Numbered from the stretch's first letter, positions 23,001-34,178 are shown. The stretch: DNA of 64,000 nt from Aphelenchoides besseyi (GCA_024699855.1 JAMPIQ010000001.1:17174001-17238000); one strand, 5' to 3'. Notes: a model not told the origin generated them from the letters alone. Numbers and translations are program-made.

Positions 23001-25061
23001 GAAGACACGCACATTCCGAAAACGAACACACCAATCTTTTCTCCCCTTCAAAGTCATGGCTTTTGCTTCTCGCTCTTAAGTTCAAAGTAAACAAAAGGGA
23101 AAGTTTTTGTTTAAAAAACTTTTTGCAGTTTTCTTGGCACTTCGGAAGATCATAGAGCGGATTCCGGTGAACCGGATGTTGCAAATGACCGCGAGAGATC
23201 GAACGGGAATTCCGAGAGAACTTCCGTAAACATTCGGACGTATTTCATTGAAAGAAACGTTCCTGGGAAAAGACGTGGAATCAGTGGGCTTGTTGAGAGA
23301 GAGATCGAAGCACTTCAGAAGATTCATTACATTTGCGACGATGACTCACGATCCGCGAATGGGGAGGAACATTAACAGATGCGCATTTCCGAGGCAATAA
23401 ACTTGGAACGTGGAGAAGAGTGCGGACCCTGAAGTTCGATTCGCGCTTCGATGGCTGTGATTCACGCCTTTCACTGTCCAACGCCGTCGGGATCCTTTTT
23501 TTGTGGGCGCAAAGAAAAAGCAGGAAACGTGTGGAATCGACATAAATCGGAGGTCATTCCCACATGGTTGTTGAGGTGATAAGCTTCGCAAACGACCGAA
23601 ACGTTTCCGTTAAACCGCTCGAATGCGTCGGACGCCATCCGACGCGCAGAAAAAACGGAGCCAAAAAACGTTCGAGAGCAAACGTAAATTCGCCGCATCG
23701 AGATCGACACGCAATTTGCATAAGCCACGACATGAAGCGAGAGGTGTTTACCGCACGAAACGCCGTGAAGCCAAAAACCGCACTTTTGCGTGTCGATCGT
23801 TTTGGCTTCGTTCCAAACCGGCGATGCGAAAGAACGGAAATTAATTCGAAGGTCAATTGCGAGATTTTAATTAATTCCCCTCAAACTTGGAATCCCGAGC
23901 GTGCGCGAATTCGAACATAAATTTCAAGCTAAAAGATTCCCGTCGCGTCGACGTGCAGTGATTGCGGACGCTTATCCGTGGGTTCAGAGAACGAGCCCAA
24001 AATTGGCCTCATTCCACGAATACAAAGCAAATTGAATACCAAGAAGGAAGTGCACGTCTGATGAGTGGGATTGCTAATTGGCAACATAAACGAAATCAGT
24101 AGTTTGAAGCACAACAAACCGTTTCGCAGATGACAAAATCGAAACCTTTTCCCAGAAACAATCATCACCATCGGGAGACTCTTCGAACTGAAAGAGTTAT
24201 TTTTCAGAGATCGCTAAAGTAATTACGACCAATTGGTCACGTGGTCAAAAAACAAGGTTCATTTCGCAGTTTTTGTCTCCAACTGCCACCGTCCACAACA
24301 ATTCCCGATTCGCCGAAATGAGTCAAATTGATGGACAAGTGAATTTGAAAAGAGTTTTAATGAGACACCTGGACGCTTCGAATTCCCGCACTTGACCACC
24401 GGATGGGTCCAAATGTCAATTGGTCACTCAGAGGTTTCGAGCCCAATGGAAACCACGAGTTTGAATGAAACGTCCGCGGCTGTTCGATTGGCTCGTCAAA
24501 ACATTGCGGACGAAAGGTCGGGAGTGTTCGATTAACCTTTGCAATTTCGAGAGTTAAAACGTGCCGATCAAATTTCCGCCCTCCGAGTGATCGTCGTGTT
24601 CAGTTGTCATGCGAAATGATAAACGAGAAGTCTAATTCATATGTTTGCTACATAACAGAATCCTTTCGAACACCCGTTTTATTCGCATTCTACCGATTCG
24701 TAAGTTCGAAACAATACAAAAAGTCATCACGTGATCCAACGACCAATCGATTGCCAATTAGCAGAGGGTCACCAAAAGAGGGAGCTGAGAGTTCGATCAA
24801 AGTTGACTGCTCCCGTTTTTCCAAGTCGAAGACGACTAATTTGCCTGAAGAAGATGGAGGTTCAAACTATGGATTGGAACCTACAACAGAGATCGTTAGC
24901 AGAATTGCATTTAATCAGATAGGAACTGGACTCCAAAATTGGAATCAAGGCGCTCTGATGGCGCAAATTTGAGAGCTCGAATTTTTGTCTTATGATCTTT
25001 GTTTTCGTTTGTGTCCAATCTTCACAAGATAACAAGTGAATTGTATTTGTACCAGTGGGAG
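20074..25061. other. Five-kilobase stretch without a recognisable gene
   Basis: The largest gene-free block in this otherwise packed window. ORFs are short (up to about 120 codons), Arg-, Lys- and Ser-rich, often antisense to one another, and show no domain or plausible splicing into longer products. No tandem repeat, transposon end or tRNA was recognised. It probably contains the promoters of the FGD gene and other regulatory DNA, or unrecognised noncoding RNAs. Confidence 0.5.
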
Positions 25062-28000
25062 TCAAAAGGCTAATTGGATTAGCGCACATGACTGTCGGCT
25101 CCACAGCACATGAACTTCGCAATTGGATGGTTTTAAGCTTAAGATTGTGAATAAAGTCAAAAGTTCAGAATCTAACTTACGAGCCGACCATTTGCTACAC
25201 ACAATACTTGAAGATCGCCGTTTAAAGTTAAAATCCCAAAAAAGTCTTCGGACAATTGAAACGGTGAAACGAAAACTGCAGAGTTGAATCGACGTCTCCA
25301 CTTGATTTTAAACTGGAATTAATATTACAGTAAGAATTTGAGATCTTAGCTTACAGTTTGTTTCTTGAACGCAGCAACTTCACCTTCAACCGACGCAACT
25401 ACAACAAAGTCCGAAAGAACCAACGGTGCATTGCGAATTGTGGTTGAATTTAAATGACAAACTTCGACGACGGTCATTGTGTTTACGTTCAAAAGCATCA
25501 AATTTGAAGTGAAAGTCGCGACAAACACGTGATTGTCGTTCAGAATGGTGGGTTCCGAACGAATCGATTCACCGACTTTAACGGAAAAAGAATCAAAATT
25601 CTCGTAATCAACCACGTGAACTTCACCATCGACTGTACCTGAAGGATGAAAAGTTCATTTGGTTAGATGGGAAGAAATTACAATAAACGACTTTTGTTCC
25701 ACAAATTGCGCACTTGGCGATGATCGCTGCTTCATGCTTCCGTTCGTGAAGCAAGTCGCCGGTTTGCGATTTCAAAACAACAAAATAGCCGTCCATATCG
25801 CCAACGAAAACTTTGCTAGAACATATTCGATTAGTCATTGAACTGGAAAGATAACCTTTGATGGTAGACGGGAGTGAAGTCAACACATCGTCGCATCGAA
25901 AATTTCCATCTCAGTGAAGCTGAGAAGGTTGAAGGGACTTCAGAGATTTTCAAACACTCTATGAACGCTTTTTCGATTGTTCTCTCGTTCGCTGCTACAG
26001 AATCGAACAGCTCGAAAAGCAGTTGAATTGGCGTTTTCTCATCGAACACTCGTACTCTCAGTTCGTTCAACTCTTCGGCTTCAATATGCGGATGTTTTTG
26101 TGAAAACTCGAAAATGAACTCGAACAAATCACGTGATGAAAAACCTTGTGAAGAAACTGTAGCGTCTGATTCACGTAGTTTCTTGTTGTTCTGAAGGTAT
26201 GTCGCCACAGTGCCCGTAAATTGAATCTTCTGTGCTTGAATTTGACTTCTCAACAATTGATCATCGATTTTACCTAAAACGACAAAAGTCGGTGTGGTTG
26301 CCTTCGTTTATCGTAGGAATCAAGTTCGAACAACGCATGAAGACTTGAAACAAATGATCTCAATTGCAGCAAGCAGCTGTGTTTGGTCAATCGATGACCT
26401 CAAAACTACAGAATTCGAACCGTTTCTGCTCTATGATTGGGTATAAAAACAAAGTTTGGATTCTGATTTGCAAACCGAAAAAATGAACATGCAACTGACG
26501 ATTCTGTTTGTTGCTCTTTTTCCCCTTATTTTGGCTTTACGCTCGACCAAACCTGCTCATCACATTCCTCATGCAATCAGAGCGCGTTTGCCTTCTTCTG
26601 TTGCTGCAGCAGTCGAGAAGTTGGAATTCAAAGATTTGAAGGCCGCAAACAAACTTGCAAGCCACTGGTCATCATTTCACAGCGCCGAGCAGTTTAATCG
26701 TGCACTTTCGACTGAAAGTCGGCAGTTGAAGTCGCTACTTGACAGCGTAGTGAAATCGATACACGATCAAATCGACAAGACCGTTGACGAGTTTAACGAC
26801 GACACGATCATCTTCTTCAGACAAGTGAGTTGAACAAAAAGGCTTGAAGTTGATTAAAATCTTAGGCTGGAAACGTGTTGTTTCAAGCGAAAAATAAGTT
26901 GGAGCGAATGTACGAAACCGCAAAACCAAATGTTAAGCGCAACATCCGACAAGTTTTCCCGAAGTCCACTTCTGTTATTGAACGTAAGTTCCTGAAGTCG
27001 CCGTTCGCATTCACAACTTCGTTTAGATCCACATATTCGTACGGTCGCCGTAAGTTATTGCGGTTTGTTTGGAGGAAACAGTGGGAATCTTGGAAATGCT
27101 TTCGGAGCTTTTGCCAACGGTTTTAACGGTGCCTTCGGTGGTGGTGGCAATCTGAACGTTGCAGCACAGCGTTTGGGAAGAGGATGGGCGCGATTGTTGG
27201 GATAAACTCTGAGCAAATCAAATTCTATGCATTTTGAATAAACTCGAATGTTTTCGTGTTTCTTGTTGAATTCAATCAAACTAACCATTAGGTGTCATTG
27301 GTAATTTGTCAACATGGAAAACATTGCGTATGTGGAACTCTGTTGGAATTCGGTCGATTTGATCGTTGCAACCCTCAACTGCTTGTAAGAAGAGAAATCG
27401 TTGATTATCGTAAACAACAAGACGTGCAGCTTCGACTTGTGGAAACTCGCTAAGCACATAGTCTTCGACTTCTCTTGTCACAACCTCACCATTGATTTTA
27501 TCCTAAAACAAAAACTGTTTGTAATGTACGTAGTGAAGGAACGAACTCGACTCATAATCGAAAACTTCTTACGTCCATTTTCTTCGACTTCTATGAAATG
27601 ATCTCCAGTGTGGATGCACGATTGTGACTCTCCATTGACAACACAACCGCGGCCGTAAATCTCAACTCCGTTAGGCCCAAAGATCAATTCGGTATCACGA
27701 ATCGGATTTGAAGCATCGGCATGATTGTCGCTAAGAAAACTATTGACGTTCATTTCAAAAATGAATTACATTTTTGGATGGAACTCAGTGCACGATGCCC
27801 AACAAGAAACCTCAGTCAGACCGTAGGTGTTGAAGATTCGGCTCTCGCACGTTGATTGAAAGTATCTTTTGACTAAAGAAACTGGAAAAGTCTCACCACC
27901 AATCAGAACGTATTTCACAGGCGAATTCGGGCCAAACAGAAGTGATAGAAAGTCTGCGGAAAACAAAGACAACACTGCGGGTGTGATCTGAACTACAAAT

Positions 28001-28762
28001 TAAACATGACATCTGATTAAAGTTACTTGTAGAAAGTGCGGACGCGCGATAAGAATCATGTGAGTAAAAGGCCAAATTTGCTTTACACACTGGTCGCTCA
28101 CGATGTAGAGATCGCATTTCGCCTCAATAGCAATCAGCAGCTCCAAGAACGAAGGATCGAAGTCTAAATTCGTTGACCACATCAAACGACTTCTTTCGTT
28201 CAAGCCAAAAAGTTCACTGAAAACAAAAAATTCGCAAAGTTTGTAAACCAACTTTACATGAAGTGCAAGATGTTCGGTCGAATTGATGCTGGTGGAACGA
28301 GTACCGCTTTGGGATCACCAGTTGAACCGGAAGTACAAATCGCGTAAACAAACGAACAACCAAACGCGTTCAAGTCGTCAGAGAATGGCAACTGAGCAAC
28401 AAAAACCCGTGGTTCAACTTCTTTCCATTCAATCGACCATTCCAGCGGTTGATTAGCGATTAGAATCTTTGTACGTAGTCGCAAACATCGATTCTTAACA
28501 ATCGACCAAGTAGCTGTTGGATCGAACCAACAGAACGCGTTGCCGGATCGTTGGATTCTGAGAAATTAAACGCAAATACGATTGTGATCAGAAGAACTTA
28601 CGCGTCTATTGACACAGCGAGTTTGGCACTTTTCGGCAAACAAATCCCGATCAAGGTGTTCGTGCATTTCAGTTCGTCGACAATCCGACGAAATTGATCG
28701 TAGAAGTCGGCAGTTTCGACGAGTTCGAAGGCTTCGTTTTGCCATTCGTAAAATCGAGTCAT
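25062..28762 (-). CDS. AASDH/ACSF4-like adenylating enzyme (AMP-binding, carrier, beta-propeller)
   Basis: The family activates an amino or carboxylic acid (beta-alanine in mammals) with ATP and loads it on a phosphopantetheine carrier. Visible in order: an AMP-binding domain with the P-loop YAICTSGSTGDPKAV near 28310, the VLIGGETFP segment and the NTYGLTEVSCWAS motif near 27800, the VDKLPMTPNGKID hinge, a carrier region with a Ser in GFSSRDLFEF (about 26135), then PQQ-type propeller repeats (KVFVGDMDGYFVVLKS, HVFVATFTSNLMLLN, VVVASVEGEVAAF). The TPNG/KID junction spans a 1012-nt intron (26274-27285) holding a gene on the other strand. The start is uncertain; the first in-frame Met of the exon is at 28762. 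The last exon and stop near 25062 are also tentative. Conserved enzyme, specific substrate unproven. Confidence 0.8.
26442..26448 (+). promoter_or_regulatory. TATA box of the nested gene
   Basis: TATAAAA lies 35 bp before the ATG at 26483, inside the large AASDH intron and on the opposite strand. It implies an independent promoter and a very short 5' UTR. Confidence 0.5.
26483..27205 (+). CDS. Secreted helical protein nested in an AASDH intron
   Basis: Unrecognised. Three exons (26483-26824, 26866 to about 26981, and a last exon ending at 27203-27205) give roughly 210 residues. The N-terminus is a clear signal peptide (MQLTILFVALFPLILA). The middle is helical and charged (AAVEKLEFKDLKAANKLASH, IHDQIDKTVDEFND). 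The C-terminus is rich in Gly, Asn, Phe and Ala (GNLGNAFGAFANGFNGAF) and ends GRGWARLLG. The whole gene lies within one intron of the AASDH-like gene on the opposite strand and has its own TATA box and a downstream AATAAA near 27236. A Gly/Phe-rich basic tail can occur in secreted antimicrobial or matrix proteins, but nothing here proves either. Confidence 0.7.
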
Positions 28763-29052
28763 AAGCTGAACACTGGAAGCCTCGAAGTTAGCATTCAATG
28801 TGGTCGTTACAATCGAGATCCGCTTTCTCAATTGACCAGGTATTCATGATTTCAAGTTAAATAGCTTCGTTTTACAATTGTGAAAACTAATGAGTGATCC
28901 CAACTTCAAGATATCGATTCAGAGGCCAACGAACGAAGTTTGGCGAAATGGATCGTGAAAACGCGCCGCTTTTTTCTTGCTGAGCGCTTGAAATCGTTGG
29001 CTGTTGGCGTCGATTTCGGTTGCAATATTCGTATCGATTGAGAGCTGTGGAA

Positions 29053-30501
29053 ATGTCTGCGAAGTCCGGAAACCCATACAATCGAAAGACCTTCGAAGAT
29101 GCGGTTGGTTGACTTCTGTGCTGAAGAAGTGAAAACGTTTTGCTTTCAGGACTGTCCGATTTTGTGTAACACCTGTTTGGGCAGCAATCCGTACATTCGA
29201 ATGGTCAGTTGGATTCGGTTTCCATTATTCGAATTGTTGTTTTTAGCAAAAAGACAAAAATGGCGCCGAATGTAAAATTTGTGAACGTCCGTTCACGTGT
29301 TTCCGTTGGATGCCCGGTCGTGGTGCTCGTTACAAGCGAACCGAGGTCTGTCAGACGTGTGCGAAGTTGAAGAACGTCTGTCAAACGTGTTTGTTGGATT
29401 TGGAGTACGGACTGCCGGTTCAAGTACGTGATCAGGCGCTGGCGATTCAGGACACGATGCCGAAAGAGGGAGCAAATCGCGATTTCTTCATTCAAAACGC
29501 CGATCGAGCGTTGGCACAAACCGACGGCACCACGCCGTACGGTCAATTAGCGCAGAATGTCGATTCGGCAGCACACGAGATGTTGAAAAAGTTGGCACGA
29601 AATCAGCCTTATTACAATCGCAATCTGCCACACATTTGTTCTTTCTATGTTAAAGGCGAGTGTAAACGTGGAGAAGAGTGTCCGTATCGGCACGAGAAGC
29701 CCACGGATCCGGACGATCCGCTCTCGCAACAGAATATGCGCGATCGTTACTATGGTCAGAACGATCCGGTGGCTGACAAGTTACTCAAACGAGCGAAAGC
29801 GATGCCAAAGTTGACGGCACCATCGGACTCAACTATCACAACTCTCTATCTGGGCAATTTGGGTCGGGGTGGTCATTGCACGGTCGATGAGAACGACATA
29901 CGGTTAGTTGAGAGTTCTGGTTTTGAAACGTTGATTCTTTCGATTTCAGAAGCTATTTCTATCAGTTCGGTGAAATTCGTACTATTCACATGATTCAACC
30001 AAAATGCTGTGCGTTCATTCAGTTCACGACTCGAGATGCGGCCGAACGGGCAGCTGAGAGAAGTTTCAATCAATTGACATTGAAAGTAAGTGGAAATCTC
30101 GTGGTTCTGGTTAATTGAAAAACAATTTTCAGGAACAAAAGATCACTGTTCGATGGAGTATTCCGCGTGCAGATGCCAATCAACAACATCAAGTTCAGCA
30201 TCGTGAGTTGGATGCCGTTCCGAACATTGCGAATTGTAAGTGAAGTCGGTGGTTGTCTCAATTAATTATTTTAGTACCAACTCCCGACTTCTTTGGTCTA
30301 CACAGTTCGACTCCAATGGTTCCGACAGCCGTGAAACGTGCTGCTTCGGGGCTCGCAGAGCCACCGGAACCTCCGAAACGTTTGAATGTTCCGAATGTTC
30401 CCGCACCATCGTCAAGTTCGATGGCGAGTGGAAGCTCGAAGATCTACTATCCGAGTCAAGACCCGCAGCGTTTGGGTAGTAAGGGCGACGTCATTGAATA
30501 A
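29053..30501 (+). CDS. rbm-22: RBM22 (Slt11/Cwc2-like) pre-mRNA splicing factor
   Basis: RBM22 contacts U6 and the intron in the active spliceosome. The start [18 protein letters not shown] is split from the next exon by a short intron. It is followed by the Slt11 zinc-binding region ([43 protein letters not shown]), a CCCH zinc finger ([19 protein letters not shown]), then an RRM ([30 protein letters not shown]) and a Pro/Ser-rich tail ending GDVIE. Domain order and about 410 residues agree with the family. The LSm6 gene begins 170 bp downstream on the same strand, a spacing typical of nematode operons. A poly(A) signal is at 30563-30568. Confidence 0.95.
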
Positions 30502-30562
30502 GCTCCACGTTTCTTACCCTCAATTTGTTTGTTAACGTGTTTTAATCAAAGTTATTGTAACG

Positions 30563-30670
30563 AATAAATATCCAATCAATGTAGTTTCGTGCAAATGTTC
30601 GTATCCAATCGAGAAGTTACTTTTGAAAGATTGTGAAAACTGTTCGATTGATTTCCAGATCTCTGATTTA
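30563..30670 (+). promoter_or_regulatory. Operon-like intercistronic region between RBM22 and LSm6
   Basis: AATAAA at 30563-30568 is followed after about 90 bp by a TTTCCAG acceptor (ending near 30658) and the LSm6 ATG at 30671. Poly(A) signal, roughly 100-nt spacer and bare acceptor are the classic layout of a nematode operon resolved by spliced-leader trans-splicing. Confidence 0.6.
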
Positions 30671-30947
30671 ATGGCTACGAGACGTCAAAATCCGAGCGAT
30701 TTCTTGAAAGCGATCGTTGGTAAGCCAGTGGTCGTCAAATTGTATTCGGGAGTCGATTATCGAGGTAAGCAGGATCAAAACGATCAATAACTTCTGTTTA
30801 GGAATTCTGTCATGTCTGGACGGTTTCATGAACATCGCCCTCGAACAGACCGAAGAGTATCAGAATGGTCAACTCAAGAACAAATACGGCGACGCATTCA
30901 TTCGCGGCAACAACGTTCTTTATATCAGCACTCAGAAACAACGATGA
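30671..30947 (+). CDS. lsm-6: U6 snRNA-associated Sm-like protein LSm6
   Basis: LSm6 is one of seven subunits of the LSm1-7 and LSm2-8 rings that bind decapping substrates or the U6 3' end. Two exons are split after SGVDYR by an intron of about 40 nt. The Sm fold is visible: Sm1 (VGKPVVVKLYSGVDYRGILSCLDGFMNIALEQTEEY) and Sm2 (GDAFIRGNNVLYIST). About 76 residues, the usual length. It follows RBM22 as a likely second operon gene; both work in splicing. Confidence 0.95.
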
Positions 30948-31057
30948 ATGACAATTAATTTTCGAATTTGTTTTGCATTTTCTTGTTATTCATCAATCCA
31001 TTTGTTCTGTTACACATAAACACATTCATGACACGAACACAACAAACGGGAGAACGA

Positions 31058-31812
31058 TCAGTCGGTTGGCGTCAACTTTTCAATCAAGTCGCTGAGTGGT
31101 GCCAGCTGAGAAGAATCGATGAGTTTGAATTCTTGAACGAAAAGAATAAAGTGTTTGAAGCTCGTGTTCAGATGCTCGATTGCTTTCAACTGTTCGATAT
31201 AATCAAAATGTGCGTGGTAAATATGAGCGTAGACACGAAAGAGACGTTTCATAATCGTCCGCACGATGGTCATGAAGTTCGAGGGGAATGGTTTGCCTGA
31301 AAAATGAAATTCCAAACATTTTTTATTGGAGCAAACGAACCGATTTGTGACGGGAATATGTTTTCATCATCTAGTTCATCTTGTACAGACGTCATGAGGT
31401 AGTCGATGTACACTGGTGCTGCACATTGAATTGCTGAGTTGGTTCGTGGATTCGACCAATAGAATTCGTAGTCCGCCCCAGCACTCATTCGTGGACACGA
31501 CTCGCTCGTACACTTTTCGATAATTGTGCCGTAAAGAAGCGAAATTTGATGAAAGAAGTCAAGTACTAAACGTGAATATAAGTTGATTTTATTAGCAACT
31601 TAACTGTTTATTGCAATCCATTCGTTTTTGTCTTCACCTTGTGGCAAACGAACTACATCGCGTAAGTTGCCACCGCCCAACGTCAAATCGGCGTGTCGAA
31701 TCAAAAGATTCTGCGAATTCGATTGGCTCGAAGTCGACGACTTGTTGGTCAATTGACCGGTAGTTCGAGCGAGAACGCGTCGTTGTCGTGAGTTCGATGT
31801 GTTCGGCAACAT
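31058..31812 (-). CDS. MOB1 kinase activator (Hippo/NDR pathway)
   Basis: MOB1 binds and activates NDR/LATS kinases in Hippo signalling, mitotic exit and centrosome control. The start taken is [12 protein letters not shown] at 31812. The Mob domain is evident: [24 protein letters not shown], the zinc-binding Cys pair in [17 protein letters not shown], then [15 protein letters not shown] with the two His ligands, [14 protein letters not shown] and LIEKL. The N-terminal extension is longer and more Ser/Arg/Gln-rich than in vertebrate MOB1. Three exons. The stop is at 31058-31060. Confidence 0.93.
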
Positions 31813-32009
31813 CGAATCTTCAAGCTCCAAAATACCGCTTAAGTGCTCAGCAGTTCAATAGCAAGATGGCACGAGTTGACAATCGTCGGTTGGTCAAGTG
31901 ATCACTGGTTGAGTGAGTGGTCGAATGTATTGAGGCGTCCTTTTATATGTTCAAACATTTGAATAGTTATGTGTTTGATATTTTAGAGCAGGCTTTTGGA
32001 ACAACATCG
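31813..32009. other. Short intergenic region
   Basis: Divergent promoter space between MOB1 (-) and the interrupted gene (+). Nothing distinctive seen. Confidence 0.4.
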
Positions 32010-32390
32010 ATGTTAAGAACAATGAAAAGCATTCTTGTCATCTTTTGGATTCAGATGAATTCTTCTGATCGAACACCCGCTACCAGTAAGTGTTTAAATG
32101 TAAAAGGACAAGTAAGATGTTAAACTGAAAACCTTCAATCAATACGATTGATTGGATTATTTTTTGATAATTCGAAATCCGGATCAGCTAATCAAAAGTA
32201 ATAAAGTGACTATGGAGCTCAATTCTTTCATCCGCTTAGTGATTCGAATCAAATACTTGAACTTATCTAGGAAGACAAATTAGAAAGACTTCACGATCTA
32301 ACCAAAGTTATCAACGAAAAATTCGATAACATCGATCGACAAATGATACACATCGCTAATTCGAATAGTTACCGTACCTCGTTTTTGAAC

Positions 32391-32455
32391 TACAGGGTGG
32401 TTAAAAATGAACTCCCACTTTTTTCCCGAAAAAAATTTTTGAAATGAAAAATCGG
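32391..32455 (+). repeat. Left terminal inverted repeat of the transposon
   Basis: Pairs with 33704-33768. The two arms differ by small length changes in the poly-T and poly-A runs and a few bases. Confidence 0.9.
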
Positions 32456-32498
32456 TCTGTTTTCATTTCGAGATCACAATTTATTAACAGTAATGAGT

Positions 32499-33675
32499 TC
32501 ATCGGATTTCCACTTGTCCCCCTTGTCGATCCAGGCAGGTTTGAAGTCGCCGATGATAGTTGGCCATGACTCGTTCGCGCATTGGTCGATCTTGTCTTAA
32601 TTGGTCGGCGACTTCAACAATTGCCGTCCTCAACTCGTCGAGCGTTCTGGGACGCTGATCCGTGTTGAATATTCGGCCTTTCATGTAACCTTAAAGCCAG
32701 AAATCACATGGTGTGAGATCTGGAGATCGAGGTGGCCAAGCCGCGGGTGATGGATGGGCACGGGTTCCTCTTCCAATCCACCGCCCCGGGAATTCACGAT
32801 CGAGCAAAGTCAGAACGTTGTTCCCAATATGACACGGGGCGCCATCTTGTTGGAACAAGATGTTGTGGAAATTGGGCCAACCCCTAAGGGTTGGCAGGAT
32901 CTCGTTAACCAGGGTTTGTTCCAACCACTGGGAGTTGATTCCCCGTTGACCGGCTGATGGTTCCCAAAAAATTGGGCCAATCACGCCTTCAATGCCAACG
33001 CCCATCCATACCGTCACTTTCGGGGAGGGAAAACGACAGGTATCGAACCAATGCGGGTTGGAATCTGCCCACATGACCCAATCGTGCCGATTCACACCCC
33101 TATCCAAATGAAAGTGGGCTTCATCGGTGAATAACAAGTTATTCAACCGATCCGGATCAGCCGCCAGACGCATCAACTCGTCTCGGGCAAAATTCATTCG
33201 CGTGGCGGGATCTGGAGTGTCGAGAGCGTATGCCATCTGAAGATGGTAGGGACGCATCTTCAGGTCTTCTTTGAGGATAAGCTGGAGTGTGCTTCGTGAC
33301 ATCTGAGTGGTTGGCTCGTCTTCTCCATCACCACTGGGTCCAATAACGAACGGATTGCGCCTCGTTGAAAGATGAGGGTTGGCCGCGAACGCTTCTCGAA
33401 CATCTTCAATTGCTTCTGCGTTTCGAACACGCCTAAAGGGCAATGAAAAAAAGCAAAACTCGAACTCACTTGGACTTGTGCATACCGCGCTCGCCGTGCA
33501 CTGAACCAGTGGCGTAGAAGTTTTCCACCCATTTTTGGATGGTTTTGCGATCGGGGTTACGAGCATCATCATCTCCGGCATCACGACGAATTCGTTTGAC
33601 AAACTTGACGTAACAGTACGCCTCCTCAATGAACACACCAACAAACTTCGCTTTTTCTTGAGCACTGTAGCCCAT
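32499..33675 (-). pseudogene. Mariner/IS630-superfamily transposase, spliced, with an in-frame stop
   Basis: The start at 33675 (MGYSAQEKAKFVGVF) leads to a helix-turn-helix region, then a short intron (about 46 nt, donor GTGAGT, acceptor CTTTAG, near 33434-33479) that joins the frames precisely. The catalytic triad is visible: D in LLFTDEAHFH, D in LFQQDGAPCH, and D in SPDLTPCDFWL. The spacing between the last two is about 46 residues, longer than the 34-41 typical of mariner relatives because of an extra stretch before WPPRSPD. TAA at 32691-32693 replaces the Trp expected after CDFWL, and the frame then stays open for about 63 codons to the stop at 32499. The C-terminus is therefore lost, so the copy is probably inactive. 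Confidence 0.85.
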
Positions 33676-33703
33676 AACGATTTAACAAAACTAACCGATT
33701 TTT

Positions 33704-33768
33704 CCAATTTTTCATTTCAAAAATTTTTTTTCGGGAAAAAGTGGGAGTTCATTTTTAACCACCCTGTA
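33704..33768 (-). repeat. Right terminal inverted repeat of the transposon
   Basis: Reverse complement of the left end, ending CCACCCTG next to TA. Confidence 0.9.
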
Positions 33769-34178
33769 TACTACGAAACGAGTTTATGAAAATCTTAGGT
33801 ACGCACGCTCGTATATGGCATTCGAAAAACGTCCTATTAGGTGAACTATCTAAGGTCTTTGGCATGAATTGCATTCTGAATACTTATACTTTATCGACCT
33901 CACAAAACATTCAAGTTGTAACCTTTCGAACGCAAACAGATGTCCACGAAGCAGTAGAGAATTTCATCTTTCCTTGTAATTATAAAATAAACACGAACGG
34001 TACCAGGATCTTATTTATGCGAATCGGAGCGAATCAAAAGAGTTTGATTGGTAACTCGGAACCAAAACCAATTTATTTGTAACTGTTAAGGGAAACAACG
34101 TTGTTTCTACATTTTAGCAAAACAATTTAGAAATAACGGTTGGTTTGAAAAATTAGAGACCATGTGATTAGCTGGAGC

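Larger units (their letters stand above)
32391..33768 (-). mobile_element. Complete mariner/IS630-type transposon with TA duplication
   Basis: Terminal inverted repeats of about 62 bp begin CAGGGTGGTTAAAAATGAAC at both ends and are nearly perfect. They are bounded by TA at 32391-32392 and 33767-33768, the standard target-site duplication. The total length is about 1.38 kb, with a single transposase gene on the minus strand. The element sits within an exon of a host gene. Near-perfect ends suggest recent movement, although the transposase carries a stop codon. Confidence 0.93.
32010..34081 (+). pseudogene. Small host gene split by a transposon
   Basis: An exon starting after a TTATCTAG acceptor (32270) encodes EDKLERLHDLTKVINEKFDN and continues up to the transposon border at 32391. 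On the far side (33769-34081) the same host frame continues when the inserted DNA and one TA are discounted, for about 28 codons. A second open frame then encodes FGMNCILNTYTL to IGNSEPKPIYL (stop 34079-34081), one base out of step. A plausible signal-like first exon starts at 32010. Protein family not recognised. The insertion and the frame break suggest a disrupted gene; alternatively the second part is a separate exon reached by splicing I could not resolve. Confidence 0.4.

Noticed and set aside
32691..33707. 338-codon ORF starting with a Met at 33707 as the transposase start
   Set aside because: That start reads through the intron in a wrong frame. The real transposase N-terminus is in the frame starting at 33675 and is joined by the short intron.
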